Shown one piece after another: positions 8,188 through 15,387 of a stretch of 23,900 nt of DNA. The notes under the pieces are model-generated. The model was not told the origin of the DNA. It ran no database searches and worked only from the letters and a program-made list of their open reading frames with translations. A program made the translations under genes and the position numbers. This DNA comes from Promicromonosporaceae bacterium (GTDB taxonomy: Bacteria > Actinomycetota > Actinomycetes > Actinomycetales > Cellulomonadaceae), in contig WQZL01000012.1 of NCBI GenBank assembly GCA_009780755.1, forward strand, positions 1 through 23,900. The letters are read 5' to 3'. Each line of letters begins with the position of its first letter. Position 1 is the stretch's first letter.

Positions 8188-8220
8188 GATAAGGACCTCT
8201 CCTTGGCCCGTCGCCGGGCC
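8188..8220 (-). promoter_or_regulatory. rpmG leader: stacked hairpins around the ribosome binding site
   Basis: In the minus-strand RNA, GGCCCG-GCGA-CGGGCC (8220-8205) forms a 6-bp stem with a GNRA-type loop. It is directly followed by AAGGA-GAGG-TCCTT (8204-8191), a stem that would hide the Shine-Dalgarno AAGGAG. This could allow translational control; no regulator is identified. Confidence 0.4.
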
Positions 8221-8348
8221 GTAACGTTTGTTGGTGCAGAATTTTGTTTTCGACTGCAACCGGCGCAGCAGTCTACGTCACTCCAGCGGATGCTTCAATA
8301 ACGAAGTATGCAAAGGCCGCTGGACCTCGACGGAGTGGTTGGGCCGGA

Positions 8349-8386
8349 CTGGAACCGCCCCCAGCCGCGGGCGGCGACGGTTCCAG
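8349..8386 (-). terminator. GC-rich hairpin after rplA
   Basis: Nine-bp perfect arms (8349-8357 and 8378-8386) with a GC-rich inner region follow the rplA stop by 25 nt. There is no T-tract, so it may be a U-less terminator or an attenuator between rplA and rpmG. Confidence 0.45.
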
Positions 8387-8410
8387 CAGGCTCAATCGCT
8401 AAAAAGAACG

Positions 8411-9127
8411 TCAGGCAGCGCTGTCTTCGGTCAGCCTTTGCGTGCGGGATGGGTCAACGGGGATGCCCGGACCCATCGTGGTCGAGATGGTCACCTTGGT
8501 TAAGTAGCGACCCTTCGATGCCGAAGGCTTCAGACGCAGCACCTCTTCGAGAGCGGCGGCGTAGTTCTCCACCAGCTGCACGTCGGTGAACGAGGTTTTG
8601 CCGATGATGAAGTGCAGGTTGGCATGCTTGTCAACACGGAAGGCGATCTTGCCGCCCTTGATGTCGCTGATGGCCTTGGCTACGTCCATCGTGACGGTGC
8701 CGGTCTTCGGGTTCGGCATCAGGCCGCGGGGGCCAAGCACCTTACCGAGACGACCAACCTTGCCCATCAGGTTCGGGGTGGCCACAGCCACATCGAAGTC
8801 GGTGAAGCCACCGGCCACCTTCTCGATCAACTCGTCGCCACCGACGATGTCCGCGCCAGCCTCTTCGGCCTCGGCGGCCTTGGGGCCTTCGGCGAAGACG
8901 AGTACGCGAGCGGTCTTGCCGGTGCCGTGTGGCAGGTTGACGGTGCCGCGCACCATCTGGTCCGCCTTGCGGGGATCGACGCCGAGGCGCATGGCGACCT
9001 CAACGGTGGAATCGAACTTGGTGGTCGAGGTTTCCTTGGCCAAGCGGACGGCGTCCAGCGGGGCGTATAGCTCGGTGCGGTCGATCTTCTCGGCTACCTT
9101 GCGGTATCCCTTGGCAAACTTTGCCAT
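8411..9127 (-). CDS. rplA: 50S ribosomal protein L1
   Basis: The 238-residue protein forms the L1 stalk of the ribosome and in many bacteria also represses its own operon. Family features include the N-terminal KFAKGYRKVAEKIDRTELY, the stretch TVNLPHGTGKTARVLVFAEG and the L1 signature around LMGKVGRLGKVLGPRGLMP and PKTGTVTMDV. The start at 9127 is chosen for MAKFAKG and for the purine-rich GAAAGGAAAG upstream; the frame runs on to 9172 without a better site. It follows rplK after an unusually long 160-nt gap filled by an inverted REP2 pair. Confidence 0.98.
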   Translation of the reverse strand: MAKFAKGYRKVAEKIDRTELYAPLDAVRLAKETSTTKFDSTVEVAMRLGVDPRKADQMVRGTVNLPHGTGKTARVLVFAEGPKAAEAEEAGADIVGGDELIEKVAGGFTDFDVAVATPNLMGKVGRLGKVLGPRGLMPNPKTGTVTMDVAKAISDIKGGKIAFRVDKHANLHFIIGKTSFTDVQLVENYAAALEEVLRLKPSASKGRYLTKVTISTTMGPGIPVDPSRTQRLTEDSAA

Positions 9128-9183
9128 GTTTCTTTCCTTTCGTGGTCGTAGCGGGAGGTATTTCCCTGCCACATGTTTCTTCT

Positions 9184-9279
9184 GTCATCCGGCACGGAAT
9201 GAGCGGAGTCGCCGGACTCAGAGTTAGCGGTAACCGCCGGGTCTAGGTTCTGCGACTCGCTTCGCTCGCGCAGAATGAC
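9184..9279. repeat. REP2 inverted pair (BIME-like) between rplK and rplA
   Basis: A forward REP2 copy beginning GTCATCCGGC (9184) and a reverse copy ending CAGAATGAC (9279) flank a spacer of about 30 nt. The same composite design occurs at 11102-11204. The element separates two genes that are normally close together and co-transcribed. Confidence 0.8.
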
Positions 9280-9287
9280 GTACCGGG

Positions 9288-9722
9288 TCAGCCGGTGACA
9301 GTGATGCCCATAGAGCGGGCGGTACCGGCGACGATCTTCGCGGCAGCGTCGATGTCGTTGGCGTTGAGGTCTTCCATCTTGGTCTGGGCAATGGCCTTGG
9401 CCTGGTCCAGCGTGATGGAACCCACCTTGACGGTGTGCGGCGTGGCGGAACCCTTCTGCAAACCAGCGGCCTTCTTAATCAGCTCGGCGGCGGGCGGTGT
9501 CTTGGTGATGAAGGTAAAGGAACGGTCCTCGTAGACCGTGATCTCCACCGGGATGACGTTGCCGCGCTGCGACTCGGTGGCCGCGTTGTACGCCTTGCAG
9601 AACTCCATGATGTTCACGCCGTGCTGACCGAGCGCGGGGCCGATCGGCGGAGCGGGCGTGGCGGCACCGGCGTTGATCTGCAACTTAATCATGCCAGCGA
9701 CTTTTTTACTCTTGGGAGGCAT
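9288..9722 (-). CDS. rplK: 50S ribosomal protein L11
   Basis: The 144-residue protein of the GTPase-associated centre binds 23S rRNA. The N-domain has the hallmark GAATPAPPIGPALGQHGVNIMEFC-type segment (about 18-41), split here by ordinary residues only. The C-terminal rRNA-binding domain carries the K-M-EDLNANDIDAAAKIVAGTARSMG region (about 115-139). The ATG at 9722 has GGGGAAGG a few nt upstream. Length and sequence are normal. The gene sits between nusG and rplA as in most bacteria, but the gap to nusG (125 nt) holds a short REP2 palindrome. Confidence 0.98.
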   Translation of the reverse strand: MPPKSKKVAGMIKLQINAGAATPAPPIGPALGQHGVNIMEFCKAYNAATESQRGNVIPVEITVYEDRSFTFITKTPPAAELIKKAAGLQKGSATPHTVKVGSITLDQAKAIAQTKMEDLNANDIDAAAKIVAGTARSMGITVTG

Positions 9723-9789
9723 GTGCCTTCCCCTTTCTATATCGGTGGGCCGACGCTAACGAGCGATGACCCGGTTGCGGATTCCTATT

Positions 9790-9825
9790 GTCAGCCTGCG
9801 GCCGCGCAGCGGAGCGCAGAATGAC
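9790..9825. repeat. Short REP2 palindrome between nusG and rplK
   Basis: The element starts GTCAGCCTGCG and ends CGCAGAATGAC, giving imperfect 11-bp arms around a GC-rich centre. It is a single, compact member of the REP2 family within the nusG-rplK gap. Confidence 0.65.
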
Positions 9826-9847
9826 GTGGACTGATTGCGGCGTCCGA

Positions 9848-10564
9848 TCAAATCTTTGCGACCTGATCGAACCCCAACTCGACCGGGGTTTCCCGGCCAA
9901 AGATGGAGACGAGAACCTTGAGCTTGCGGGCCTCGACGTTGATTTCGGAGATGGTGGCGGGCAGCGTATCGAAGGGGCCGTCGGTGACGGTGACGGACTC
10001 GCCCACCTCGAAGTCAACGATGATCTCGCCTCCGCGACCCTTGACCGCCGTGGAAGTCTTGCCGGGGGCGGCTGCGGGCTGCTCAACCTCGTGGGCGAGC
10101 ATGGATACCACCTCGTCGATGGACAGCGGCAGCGGTTGATGCGTGTGGCCCACGAAGCCGGTGACGCCGGGCGTGTGTCGCACGGCATTCCAGACGGCGT
10201 TGCGGGTCTCGTCATCCAGCACGGGACTCATGTCCATGCGCACCAGCACGTAGCCGGGGATGCGAACGCGCTCGACGATCTTCTTCTGCGCGTTCTTGAT
10301 CTCGGTCACCTTCTCCGTGGGGACCCTGATGTCGTAGATGTAGTCCTCCATGTTCAGCGTCTGGATGCGCGTCTCCAGGTTGGCCTTGACCCGCTTTTCA
10401 TAGCCGGCATAGGAGTGGATCACGTACCAGTCGCCCGGCAGCGCCCTTAGGGAGCGCTTCAGCGTGGCCACGGGATCAATCACCTCGGGTTCAATGTCCC
10501 CGTCGGCGTCTTCAGTGGGCAGGACGATCTCATCTACGGCGGGGGCGATGGTCTCGGCGGACAC
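9848..10564 (-). CDS. nusG: Transcription termination/antitermination factor NusG
   Basis: The 238-residue protein links RNA polymerase to Rho or to the ribosome. It has an acidic N-terminal extension (about 1-40) typical of actinobacteria. The NGN domain (about 44-165) contains WYVIHSYAGYEKRVKANLE and IPGYVLVRMDM, and is followed by a linker. The C-terminal KOW domain (about 184-238) has FEVGESVTVTDGPF and VSIFGRETPVELGFDQV. The start is GTG at 10564, with AGCAGG upstream. It begins 50 nt after the secE stop, in the conserved secE-nusG-rplK order. Confidence 0.97.
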   Translation of the reverse strand: MSAETIAPAVDEIVLPTEDADGDIEPEVIDPVATLKRSLRALPGDWYVIHSYAGYEKRVKANLETRIQTLNMEDYIYDIRVPTEKVTEIKNAQKKIVERVRIPGYVLVRMDMSPVLDDETRNAVWNAVRHTPGVTGFVGHTHQPLPLSIDEVVSMLAHEVEQPAAAPGKTSTAVKGRGGEIIVDFEVGESVTVTDGPFDTLPATISEINVEARKLKVLVSIFGRETPVELGFDQVAKI

Positions 10565-10614
10565 GGGAGAACCTGCTTTCGCTTTGCTGGTGGTGGGACT
10601 GTTAACGGCGTCGC

Positions 10615-10866
10615 TCAGCCGAGCAGGTGGAAGACGCCCAGGCCGATGAGGTAGTCGAGTAGGCCGATGAACGCCATCACGATGAGGACGAAGACGAGTA
10701 CGACACCGGTGAGTTTAAGCAGCTCGGCGCGGCTCGGGGAGACGACCTTCTTGAGTTCGGCGATTACCTGGCGCACGAACAACGCGATGCGACCAAAGAA
10801 GCCCAACTGATCCTTGGACTTAGGCGCCTTCTTCTTGGCCGCCGGGGCGGCTGCGGTTTCGCTCAC
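10615..10866 (-). CDS. secE: Preprotein translocase subunit SecE
   Basis: This is the small essential subunit of the SecYEG channel. From the GTG at 10866 the product has 83 residues: a basic, Lys-rich N-terminal tail, an amphipathic segment (FVRQVIAELKKVVSPSRAELLK, about 32-53, given here as its range) and one TM helix at about 54-76. The frame is open beyond the GTG into the tRNA gene, but AAGAGGAAAG lies upstream of this GTG and the homologous N-terminus begins here. It lies 43 nt downstream of tRNA-Trp and 50 nt upstream of nusG. Confidence 0.94.
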   Translation of the reverse strand: MSETAAAPAAKKKAPKSKDQLGFFGRIALFVRQVIAELKKVVSPSRAELLKLTGVVLVFVLIVMAFIGLLDYLIGLGVFHLLG

Positions 10867-10909
10867 TGAACACTTTCCTCTTGGCTCTAGCGGATACATA
10901 CAACGTGTG

Positions 10910-10982
10910 CAGGGTAGACAGGACTCGAACCTGCAACCTACGGTTTTGGAGACCGTTGCGCTGCCAATTGCGCCACTACCCT
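10910..10982 (-). tRNA. trnW: tRNA-Trp (anticodon CCA)
   Basis: On the minus strand the 73-nt gene begins with AGGGTAG, which pairs with CTACCCT at the 3' end, followed by discriminator G. The anticodon loop reads CTCCAAA, giving CCA, flanked by a paired ACGGT/ACCGT stem. The T arm contains GGTTCGAGTCC. The CCA tail is not encoded. The position directly before secE is the usual actinobacterial arrangement. Confidence 0.97.
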
Positions 10983-11056
10983 TCAACGGCCAACTTCCAG
11001 CTTCGGAGCTGTTTCAGGCACCCCTCAGCATGATGGAAGTCAACCACCGGCCCCCT

Positions 11057-11086
11057 ACTCTACTTCAAGCAGTGCCCCAGGTCGAA
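11057..11086 (-). promoter_or_regulatory. Putative promoter of the tRNA-Trp-secE-nusG-rplKA cluster
   Basis: TTCGAC (11086-11081) and TAGAGT (11062-11057) are separated by 18 nt on the minus strand, about 75 nt before the tRNA. A TTGACT also occurs closer to the tRNA but lacks a good -10 partner. Confidence 0.35.
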
Positions 11087-11101
11087 CTCACCTCTTGATC
11101 C

Positions 11102-11204
11102 GTCATCCTGCGCGGAGCGACGAAGGAGCAGAGTCGCAGGACCTAGGTCTGACGATTACCGATGAGTCTGGGTTCTGCGACTCGCTTCGCTCCCGCAGAA
11201 TGAC
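11102..11204. repeat. REP2 inverted pair (BIME-like) downstream of gpsA
   Basis: A forward copy beginning GTCATCCTGCGCGGAGCGA (11102) and a reverse copy ending GCAGAATGAC (11204) flank a spacer of about 30 nt. It has the same design as 9184-9279 and lies 9 nt beyond the gpsA stop codon, where it may end or stabilise the dinG-plsC-gpsA transcript. Confidence 0.85.
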
Positions 11205-11213
11205 GGACTAGCG

Positions 11214-11903
11214 CTAGACCCCTTCGGCTTTTTGAGGGCGGGAGAGCAGGGCCGGACCTAATTGATCCACCGACATTTGCCCGGTTACCACCGCCACCAC
11301 CCCGGCGGTGATGGGCATCTCGACCTCGTGTTTGTGGGCGAGGGCCAGCACCGATTGCGAGGTTTTGACGCCCTCGGCGGTGCCGCCGGTCGCGGCCAGC
11401 GCCTCATCCAACGTCATCCCCTTACCCAGATGATGCCCGAGCGTGTTGTTGCGGCTTAGCGGGGAGGCGCAGGTGGCGACCAGGTCACCCATTCCGGCCA
11501 GGCCCGCGAAGGTGTCGGGCCGGGCGCCAAGCGCCAGCCCCAGGCGGGTGAGTTCAACCAGGCCACGAGTGATTAGCGTCGCCGAGGTGTTCCAGGAATA
11601 CCCCAGCCCCTGCGCGATGCCCACGCCGAGCGCGATCACGTTTTTGACCGCGCCGCTTAGCTCGACACCCACCACATCGTCGTTGGTGTAAGGGCGAAAG
11701 TATGGCGAGGCGCAGGCGCGAGCCACGAAACCAGCCGTCTCCACGCTGGCCGACGCCACCACGGTAGCCGTTGGCTGTTCCCCGGCGATTTCGCGGGCCA
11801 GGTTCGGGCCGCTGATAACCGCGATTTGCTCTAGGTCAAGGCTAAGTACCTCGCGGGCCACCTCGCTCATCAGCTTCCCGGATGTCAACTCGACGCCCTT
11901 CAT
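11214..11903 (-). CDS. gpsA: Glycerol-3-phosphate dehydrogenase GpsA, C-terminal piece after an in-frame TAG
   Basis: The 229 residues from ATG 11903 cover the second half of NAD(P)-dependent glycerol-3-phosphate dehydrogenase, which makes sn-glycerol 3-phosphate for phospholipids. Visible family segments are MKGVELTSG, ISGPNLAREIA (end of the Rossmann domain), GAVKNVIALGVGIAQGLG with the catalytic Lys, and the C-domain GLAGMGDLVATCASPLSRNN. It is in the same frame as the N-terminal piece; only TAG and CTG lie between them. No Shine-Dalgarno precedes this ATG, so expression would need reinitiation or readthrough. Alone it lacks the dinucleotide-binding GxGxxG. Confidence 0.85.
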   Translation of the reverse strand: MKGVELTSGKLMSEVAREVLSLDLEQIAVISGPNLAREIAGEQPTATVVASASVETAGFVARACASPYFRPYTNDDVVGVELSGAVKNVIALGVGIAQGLGYSWNTSATLITRGLVELTRLGLALGARPDTFAGLAGMGDLVATCASPLSRNNTLGHHLGKGMTLDEALAATGGTAEGVKTSQSVLALAHKHEVEMPITAGVVAVVTGQMSVDQLGPALLSRPQKAEGV

Positions 11904-11906
11904 CAG

Positions 11907-12230
11907 CTAGGCGATGATGGCTTCGGGGGCGAAAAATTGCGCCATTGGGGTCAATGTAGCCCGCGCCACCTGCGAGGGAATCGCCACCACCACCAGTTCA
12001 GCGTCGCTTAGCGCCACGGCCGGGTCCGACGTGCCGATGATGGTGGCGGGCAGGGTAAAGCCAGGCAGGAATCGTTCGTTTGTGTGGCTTGCGTTTACTT
12101 CCGTAGCCACCTCTGCTTCGCGACTCCACAATCGCACGGCGCAGCCCGCATCGGCCAGCACCTTGGCGAAGGTGGTGCCCCAGGCGCCCGCGCCCAGCAC
12201 GGTGGCCCGAATAGCGTTTGTAGTGTTCAT
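11907..12230 (-). CDS. gpsA: Glycerol-3-phosphate dehydrogenase GpsA, N-terminal piece ending in TAG
   Basis: The 107 residues from ATG 12230 hold the first part of the Rossmann fold: the GAGAWGTTFAKVLADAG nucleotide-binding loop (about 13-29), LWSRE, and VVAIPSQ (about 81-87). The frame then meets TAG (11909-11907) and resumes as LMKGVEL, where intact homologues normally read a sense codon before LMKG/LAKG. A single change such as TCG to TAG would explain it. The joined protein (11214-12230) would have 338 residues, the usual length. The start overlaps the plsC stop by 4 nt. TAG is a normal stop elsewhere here (for example the kinase and both small paralogues), so a changed code is not supported. 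Confidence 0.85.
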   Translation of the reverse strand: MNTTNAIRATVLGAGAWGTTFAKVLADAGCAVRLWSREAEVATEVNASHTNERFLPGFTLPATIIGTSDPAVALSDAELVVVAIPSQVARATLTPMAQFFAPEAIIA

Positions 12231-13003
12231 GGGCGCTCCAGGGGTGGGTAGTGCTTCTGCTTCTTCTTGTATTCGGGGTGCAGGTGCAGGTCGAAGCGGG
12301 CTGCTGGAGCCTGTTCACCGCGCAGGGTGGCCACCTCGGCGGTGATGGCGTCCATGATCCGACTCGTGGCCTCCCGCCAGGCCGCTGGATCGTCGGCGCG
12401 GTCGTATAGGTCGCTTAATTCCACGGGCGGTCCGGCGAGAATCCGCACCCGCTTGCGCGGGATGGGGCGGGGCCGGCGGGAGTATCTGGGCAGGATGTCC
12501 CCGACGCCCCACTGGGCCACCGGGATCACCGGAACGCGGGCGGCCAGCGCGATGCGTGCCGTACCGGTCTTGCCTTCCATCGGCCACAGGTCGGGGTCGC
12601 GGGTGATGGTGCCCTCGGGGAATACCGCGACGCAGGCGCCCTTGGTGAGCTGCTCGGCGGCCGCATCCAGGGAACGCTGGGCCTCGGCGGTGCCCCGATC
12701 AACCGGGATCATCCGGGTGGTGCGCATGACCCAGCCGATCACCGGGGTGGTAAACAGGCCACGCTTGGCCAAGATGCGCGGTTCGTGCCCGTTCTCGAAC
12801 AGGAAGTGGGCGAGCGTCAACGCATCTATTTCCGTTGCGTGGTTGGCGGCGGCGACAAATCCGCCCTCCATAGGCAGGTTCTCGATGCCGGAGAACTCGA
12901 ATTTTGAGACGGACTTCACTACTCCAGAAATGAACCAGGCGGTGGCCCGGTAGGCTCGGGAGTCGGGGCGGGCGCGCTTGCCGCCTCGTTGGGTTTTGTT
13001 CAC
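12227..13003 (-). CDS. plsC: 1-acyl-sn-glycerol-3-phosphate acyltransferase (PlsC family)
   Basis: The 258-residue enzyme acylates lysophosphatidate to phosphatidate at the membrane. It contains the catalytic NHATEID (54-60, NHx4D with H55 and D60), the GLFTTPVIG / TTRMIPVDRG substrate region (about 82-104) and FPEGT (128-132). The basic C-terminal tail (HLHPEYKKKQKHYPP) is common in actinobacterial members. The start is GTG at 13003, 28 nt after the stop of the dinG-like gene, with a weak AGG upstream and a possible internal -10 (TAGGCT). It overlaps gpsA by 4 nt, which couples two steps of glycerophospholipid synthesis. Confidence 0.93.
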   Translation of the reverse strand: MNKTQRGGKRARPDSRAYRATAWFISGVVKSVSKFEFSGIENLPMEGGFVAAANHATEIDALTLAHFLFENGHEPRILAKRGLFTTPVIGWVMRTTRMIPVDRGTAEAQRSLDAAAEQLTKGACVAVFPEGTITRDPDLWPMEGKTGTARIALAARVPVIPVAQWGVGDILPRYSRRPRPIPRKRVRILAGPPVELSDLYDRADDPAAWREATSRIMDAITAEVATLRGEQAPAARFDLHLHPEYKKKQKHYPPLERP

Positions 13004-13031
13004 GGAACCTGAGCCTACCTAACCTAGAGAG

Positions 13032-15077
13032 TTAAACCTGCGGCTGACCGTTTAGTCGGCGCAGAGCAGCCCGCGGCACCGATGGGTCGGTGGTGCGCCA
13101 GAACTCGGGCATGGAGCGGGTCAGGTAGGCGCCGTATCGCTTGGTGGCCAGGCGCGGGTCTAGTACCGCAACCACGCCGCGATCCGTGTTGGTGCGGATA
13201 AGGCGACCCGATCCTTGGGCCAGCATGAGGGCGGCGTGGGCGGCGCTGATCTGCATGAATCCGTTGCCGCCGGCCTTCTCCACGGCGCGCGTGCGGGCCG
13301 AGCGCACCGGATCGTCGGGGCGCGGGAAGGGAATGCGGTCGATGATGATGAGGCGGCAGGCGTCGCCCGGCACGTCCACGCCCTGCCACAGTGAGATGGT
13401 GCCAAACAGGCAGGATTCGGGTTCGGCAGCAAAGCGGCCAATGAGCGTGGGTAATTGATCGTCGCCCTGGGCGTAGATGGGGAAATCGAGGCGTTCTCGC
13501 ATCGCCTCGGCGACGGCGTCGGCGGCGCGGCGCGAGGAGAACAGGCCGAGCGTGCGGCCCCCGGCGGCCTTGATGAGTTCGGTAATCTCGTCCAGTTGAT
13601 CCTCGGTGGCCGGTTCGCGACCTGGTGGCGGCAAGTGTTTGGCGACGTAGAGGATGCCTTGACCGGGGTAGTCGAAGGGCGATCCCACGTCGATGCCGAC
13701 CCAGCGCGCGGTCGAATCGTCGTCCTCTTTGTCATTTCGCGGCAGCCCTAGCGAACCGGCAATCGCGTCGAATTTGCCCCCGAGGCTCAGCGTGGCCGAG
13801 GTGAAGACACCGGTGGCCTCCGCCAACAGCCCGTGACGAATAAGCCCGGCAACATTTAGCGGGGCGGCAGCCAGGCGAGAAGGCCCGTCGTGGGGACGTT
13901 CGCACCACAACACGTCGGCCGAGGTGTCCTGAGCGGCCATGCGTTCGGCGGTTTCGAAGAGCAGCAGCACTGCGGATTGGGCCATCTTGCCACCGCCGTC
14001 GGGCGCCTCGGTACTGCCTTTTTCTTTGGTCTCCGGTTTGACGCGAGTCAGTAGTTCGCGGGCGGCGTCGCGCACGTCGGCTACGGCCTCGCGCAACTCA
14101 TCGGGCAGTCCCAGCGGAAACAGTCCCTCGGTGGCCTGCGCGATCAGGTCGCCGAAGGTGACGGCGGCGGCATCCAGGGCGGAGGTTTCGGCGGCGGCGT
14201 GTCGCCGGGCGAGGCGGGCGGCGTGATCGATGCTGGTTAGCGACAGCTCTACCGTGGCGGCGGAGGTGACTCGGTCGGAGAGTTCGTGCGCCTCGTCAAC
14301 GATGACGATGCCGTGTTCGGGCAGCACGCCGGGACTACCCGAGGCGGCGATGCCTAGCATGGCGTGATTGGTGACCACCACATCGGCCTCGCGGGCCTTC
14401 GAGCGCGCCCGCTCGCCGAAGCACTCGATTACCTTTGGGCATCTGCCACCCAGGCACTCCATCGCGGTTACCGATACCTGCCGCCAGGCCCGGTCGGTGA
14501 CACCAGGTACCAGATCGTCGCGGTCGCCGGTATCGGTCTCCTGCGCCCAGACATGCAGCCGCCGCACCTGATCGACGAACGACTCCTTCTCGTCTCCGCT
14601 TTCGGTGGTTGAGCCTGTCGAAACCACCTTCCCTTCCTCCGGTAGCTCGAACAGCGCCGCGCCGGGATCAACCGGATACCCGCCGCCCGCCTTTTGCAGA
14701 CACAGGTAGTTGTGCAACCCCTTAAGCAGCGCGATTGCGGGCGGGCGCGGCAGGAGCGGAGCGATCGCCTCGGCAACGAGGGGCAGATCGCGGGTGATGA
14801 CCTGCCGTTGCAGGGCAAGAGTGGCGGTAGAGACGATCACCGTCTCGTTCTTGACCACGGCGTGCCGCACGGCGGGCACGAGGTAGCCGAGGGATTTTCC
14901 GGTGCCTGTCCCGGCCTGTACCAGCAGATGTCGTTTGGCGTTTAGGGCCTCGTCCACCTCGACGACCATGCGACGCTGTCCCTCGCGTCGTCCGCCGCCG
15001 AGGGCGGCAACGGCCACGTCGAGCAGTTCGGCAACCAGCGGGATGTCGAAAGCATCGCGCCCGGCCTGAGAAGTCAC
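13032..15077 (-). CDS. dinG: DinG/XPD-type ATP-dependent DNA helicase, with REP1 read in frame
   Basis: The 681-residue superfamily 2 helicase has Walker A AGTGTGKS (55-62) and the DEAH box (VIVDEAHEL, 261-264). Four Cys at 126, 208, 213 and 219 (NYLC; ECLGGRCPKVIEC) fit a 4Fe-4S cluster. The C-terminal helicase motifs include LFSSRRAADAV, GTISLWQGVDVPG and AQGSGRLIRTNTDRG. The likely role is unwinding forked or R-loop structures in DNA repair. Residues 151-158 (VVSTGSTT) are encoded by a 25-bp REP1 palindrome inside the iron-sulfur region, between C126 and C208. The start is GTG 15077, 6 nt after TAGGGT, so probably leaderless. It heads an apparent operon with plsC and gpsA. Confidence 0.93.
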   Translation of the reverse strand: MTSQAGRDAFDIPLVAELLDVAVAALGGGRREGQRRMVVEVDEALNAKRHLLVQAGTGTGKSLGYLVPAVRHAVVKNETVIVSTATLALQRQVITRDLPLVAEAIAPLLPRPPAIALLKGLHNYLCLQKAGGGYPVDPGAALFELPEEGKVVSTGSTTESGDEKESFVDQVRRLHVWAQETDTGDRDDLVPGVTDRAWRQVSVTAMECLGGRCPKVIECFGERARSKAREADVVVTNHAMLGIAASGSPGVLPEHGIVIVDEAHELSDRVTSAATVELSLTSIDHAARLARRHAAAETSALDAAAVTFGDLIAQATEGLFPLGLPDELREAVADVRDAARELLTRVKPETKEKGSTEAPDGGGKMAQSAVLLLFETAERMAAQDTSADVLWCERPHDGPSRLAAAPLNVAGLIRHGLLAEATGVFTSATLSLGGKFDAIAGSLGLPRNDKEDDDSTARWVGIDVGSPFDYPGQGILYVAKHLPPPGREPATEDQLDEITELIKAAGGRTLGLFSSRRAADAVAEAMRERLDFPIYAQGDDQLPTLIGRFAAEPESCLFGTISLWQGVDVPGDACRLIIIDRIPFPRPDDPVRSARTRAVEKAGGNGFMQISAAHAALMLAQGSGRLIRTNTDRGVVAVLDPRLATKRYGAYLTRSMPEFWRTTDPSVPRAALRRLNGQPQV
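14604..14628 (-). repeat. REP1 minimal palindrome inside the dinG-like gene
   Basis: The perfect palindrome consists of GGTGGTT and AACCACC arms around GAGCCTGTCGA. It is translated on the minus strand as VVSTGSTT within a poorly conserved, charged linker (EEGK...ESGDEKE) of the helicase. Confidence 0.85.
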
Positions 15078-15083
15078 CGGATA

Positions 15084-15089
15084 ACCCTA
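15084..15089 (-). promoter_or_regulatory. Putative -10 box of the dinG-like gene (leaderless start)
   Basis: TAGGGT on the minus strand, then 6 nt (TATCCG), then the GTG start. No Shine-Dalgarno sequence is visible. The box lies just beyond the stop of the toxin gene. Confidence 0.5.
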
Positions 15090-15090
15090 T

Positions 15091-15387
15091 CTATGGGCGC
15101 CCGGAAATGTCGTGGGTGCCAATCCGACGCCAAACGATGTGCGGCCCCCCTTCCCGCTGTTCGGAACCATACTCAAAGGTGGCGCGCCCATCTGGCGCCC
15201 AGGTCATCTCAAAGATCCCCCTAGTGCCCTGCACGCCTTTAACCCGGAGACTTGGCCGGAATCCTTTGCCTGTCGCCCGGTCTTCAAACAACTTATCTCG
15301 TGCTTCTCGAAAGGCGACCTTCTGGTCAGCAGTAAGACGCTTCCAGTCGAGGGTAACCCGATGCTCCAAGGTATACGTCGGAGCCAT
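15091..15387 (-). CDS. Putative RelE/ParE-like toxin of a type II TA pair
   Basis: The 98-residue basic protein begins YTLEHRVTLDWKRLTADQK and ends EGGPHIVWRRIGTHDI. The order (helical N-half, then strands with GFRPSLRVKGVQG, FEMTWAPDGRATFEYG and the terminal WRRIGTHDI) fits compact RelE/ParE-superfamily mRNA-cleaving toxins found in actinobacteria, by recall of similar sequences. It starts at ATG 15387, sharing a base with the stop of an AbrB-type gene (TGATG), the usual antitoxin-toxin coupling. Activity is untested; it could also be a non-toxic relative. Confidence 0.7.
   Translation of the reverse strand: MAPTYTLEHRVTLDWKRLTADQKVAFREARDKLFEDRATGKGFRPSLRVKGVQGTRGIFEMTWAPDGRATFEYGSEQREGGPHIVWRRIGTHDISGRP

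Noticed and set aside
11907..11909. TAG as a recoded sense codon (alternative code or pyrrolysine)
   Set aside because: TAG ends several other genes at natural C-termini (kinase, toxin, both small membrane proteins, the gpsA 3' end), and no extension of these looks like protein.
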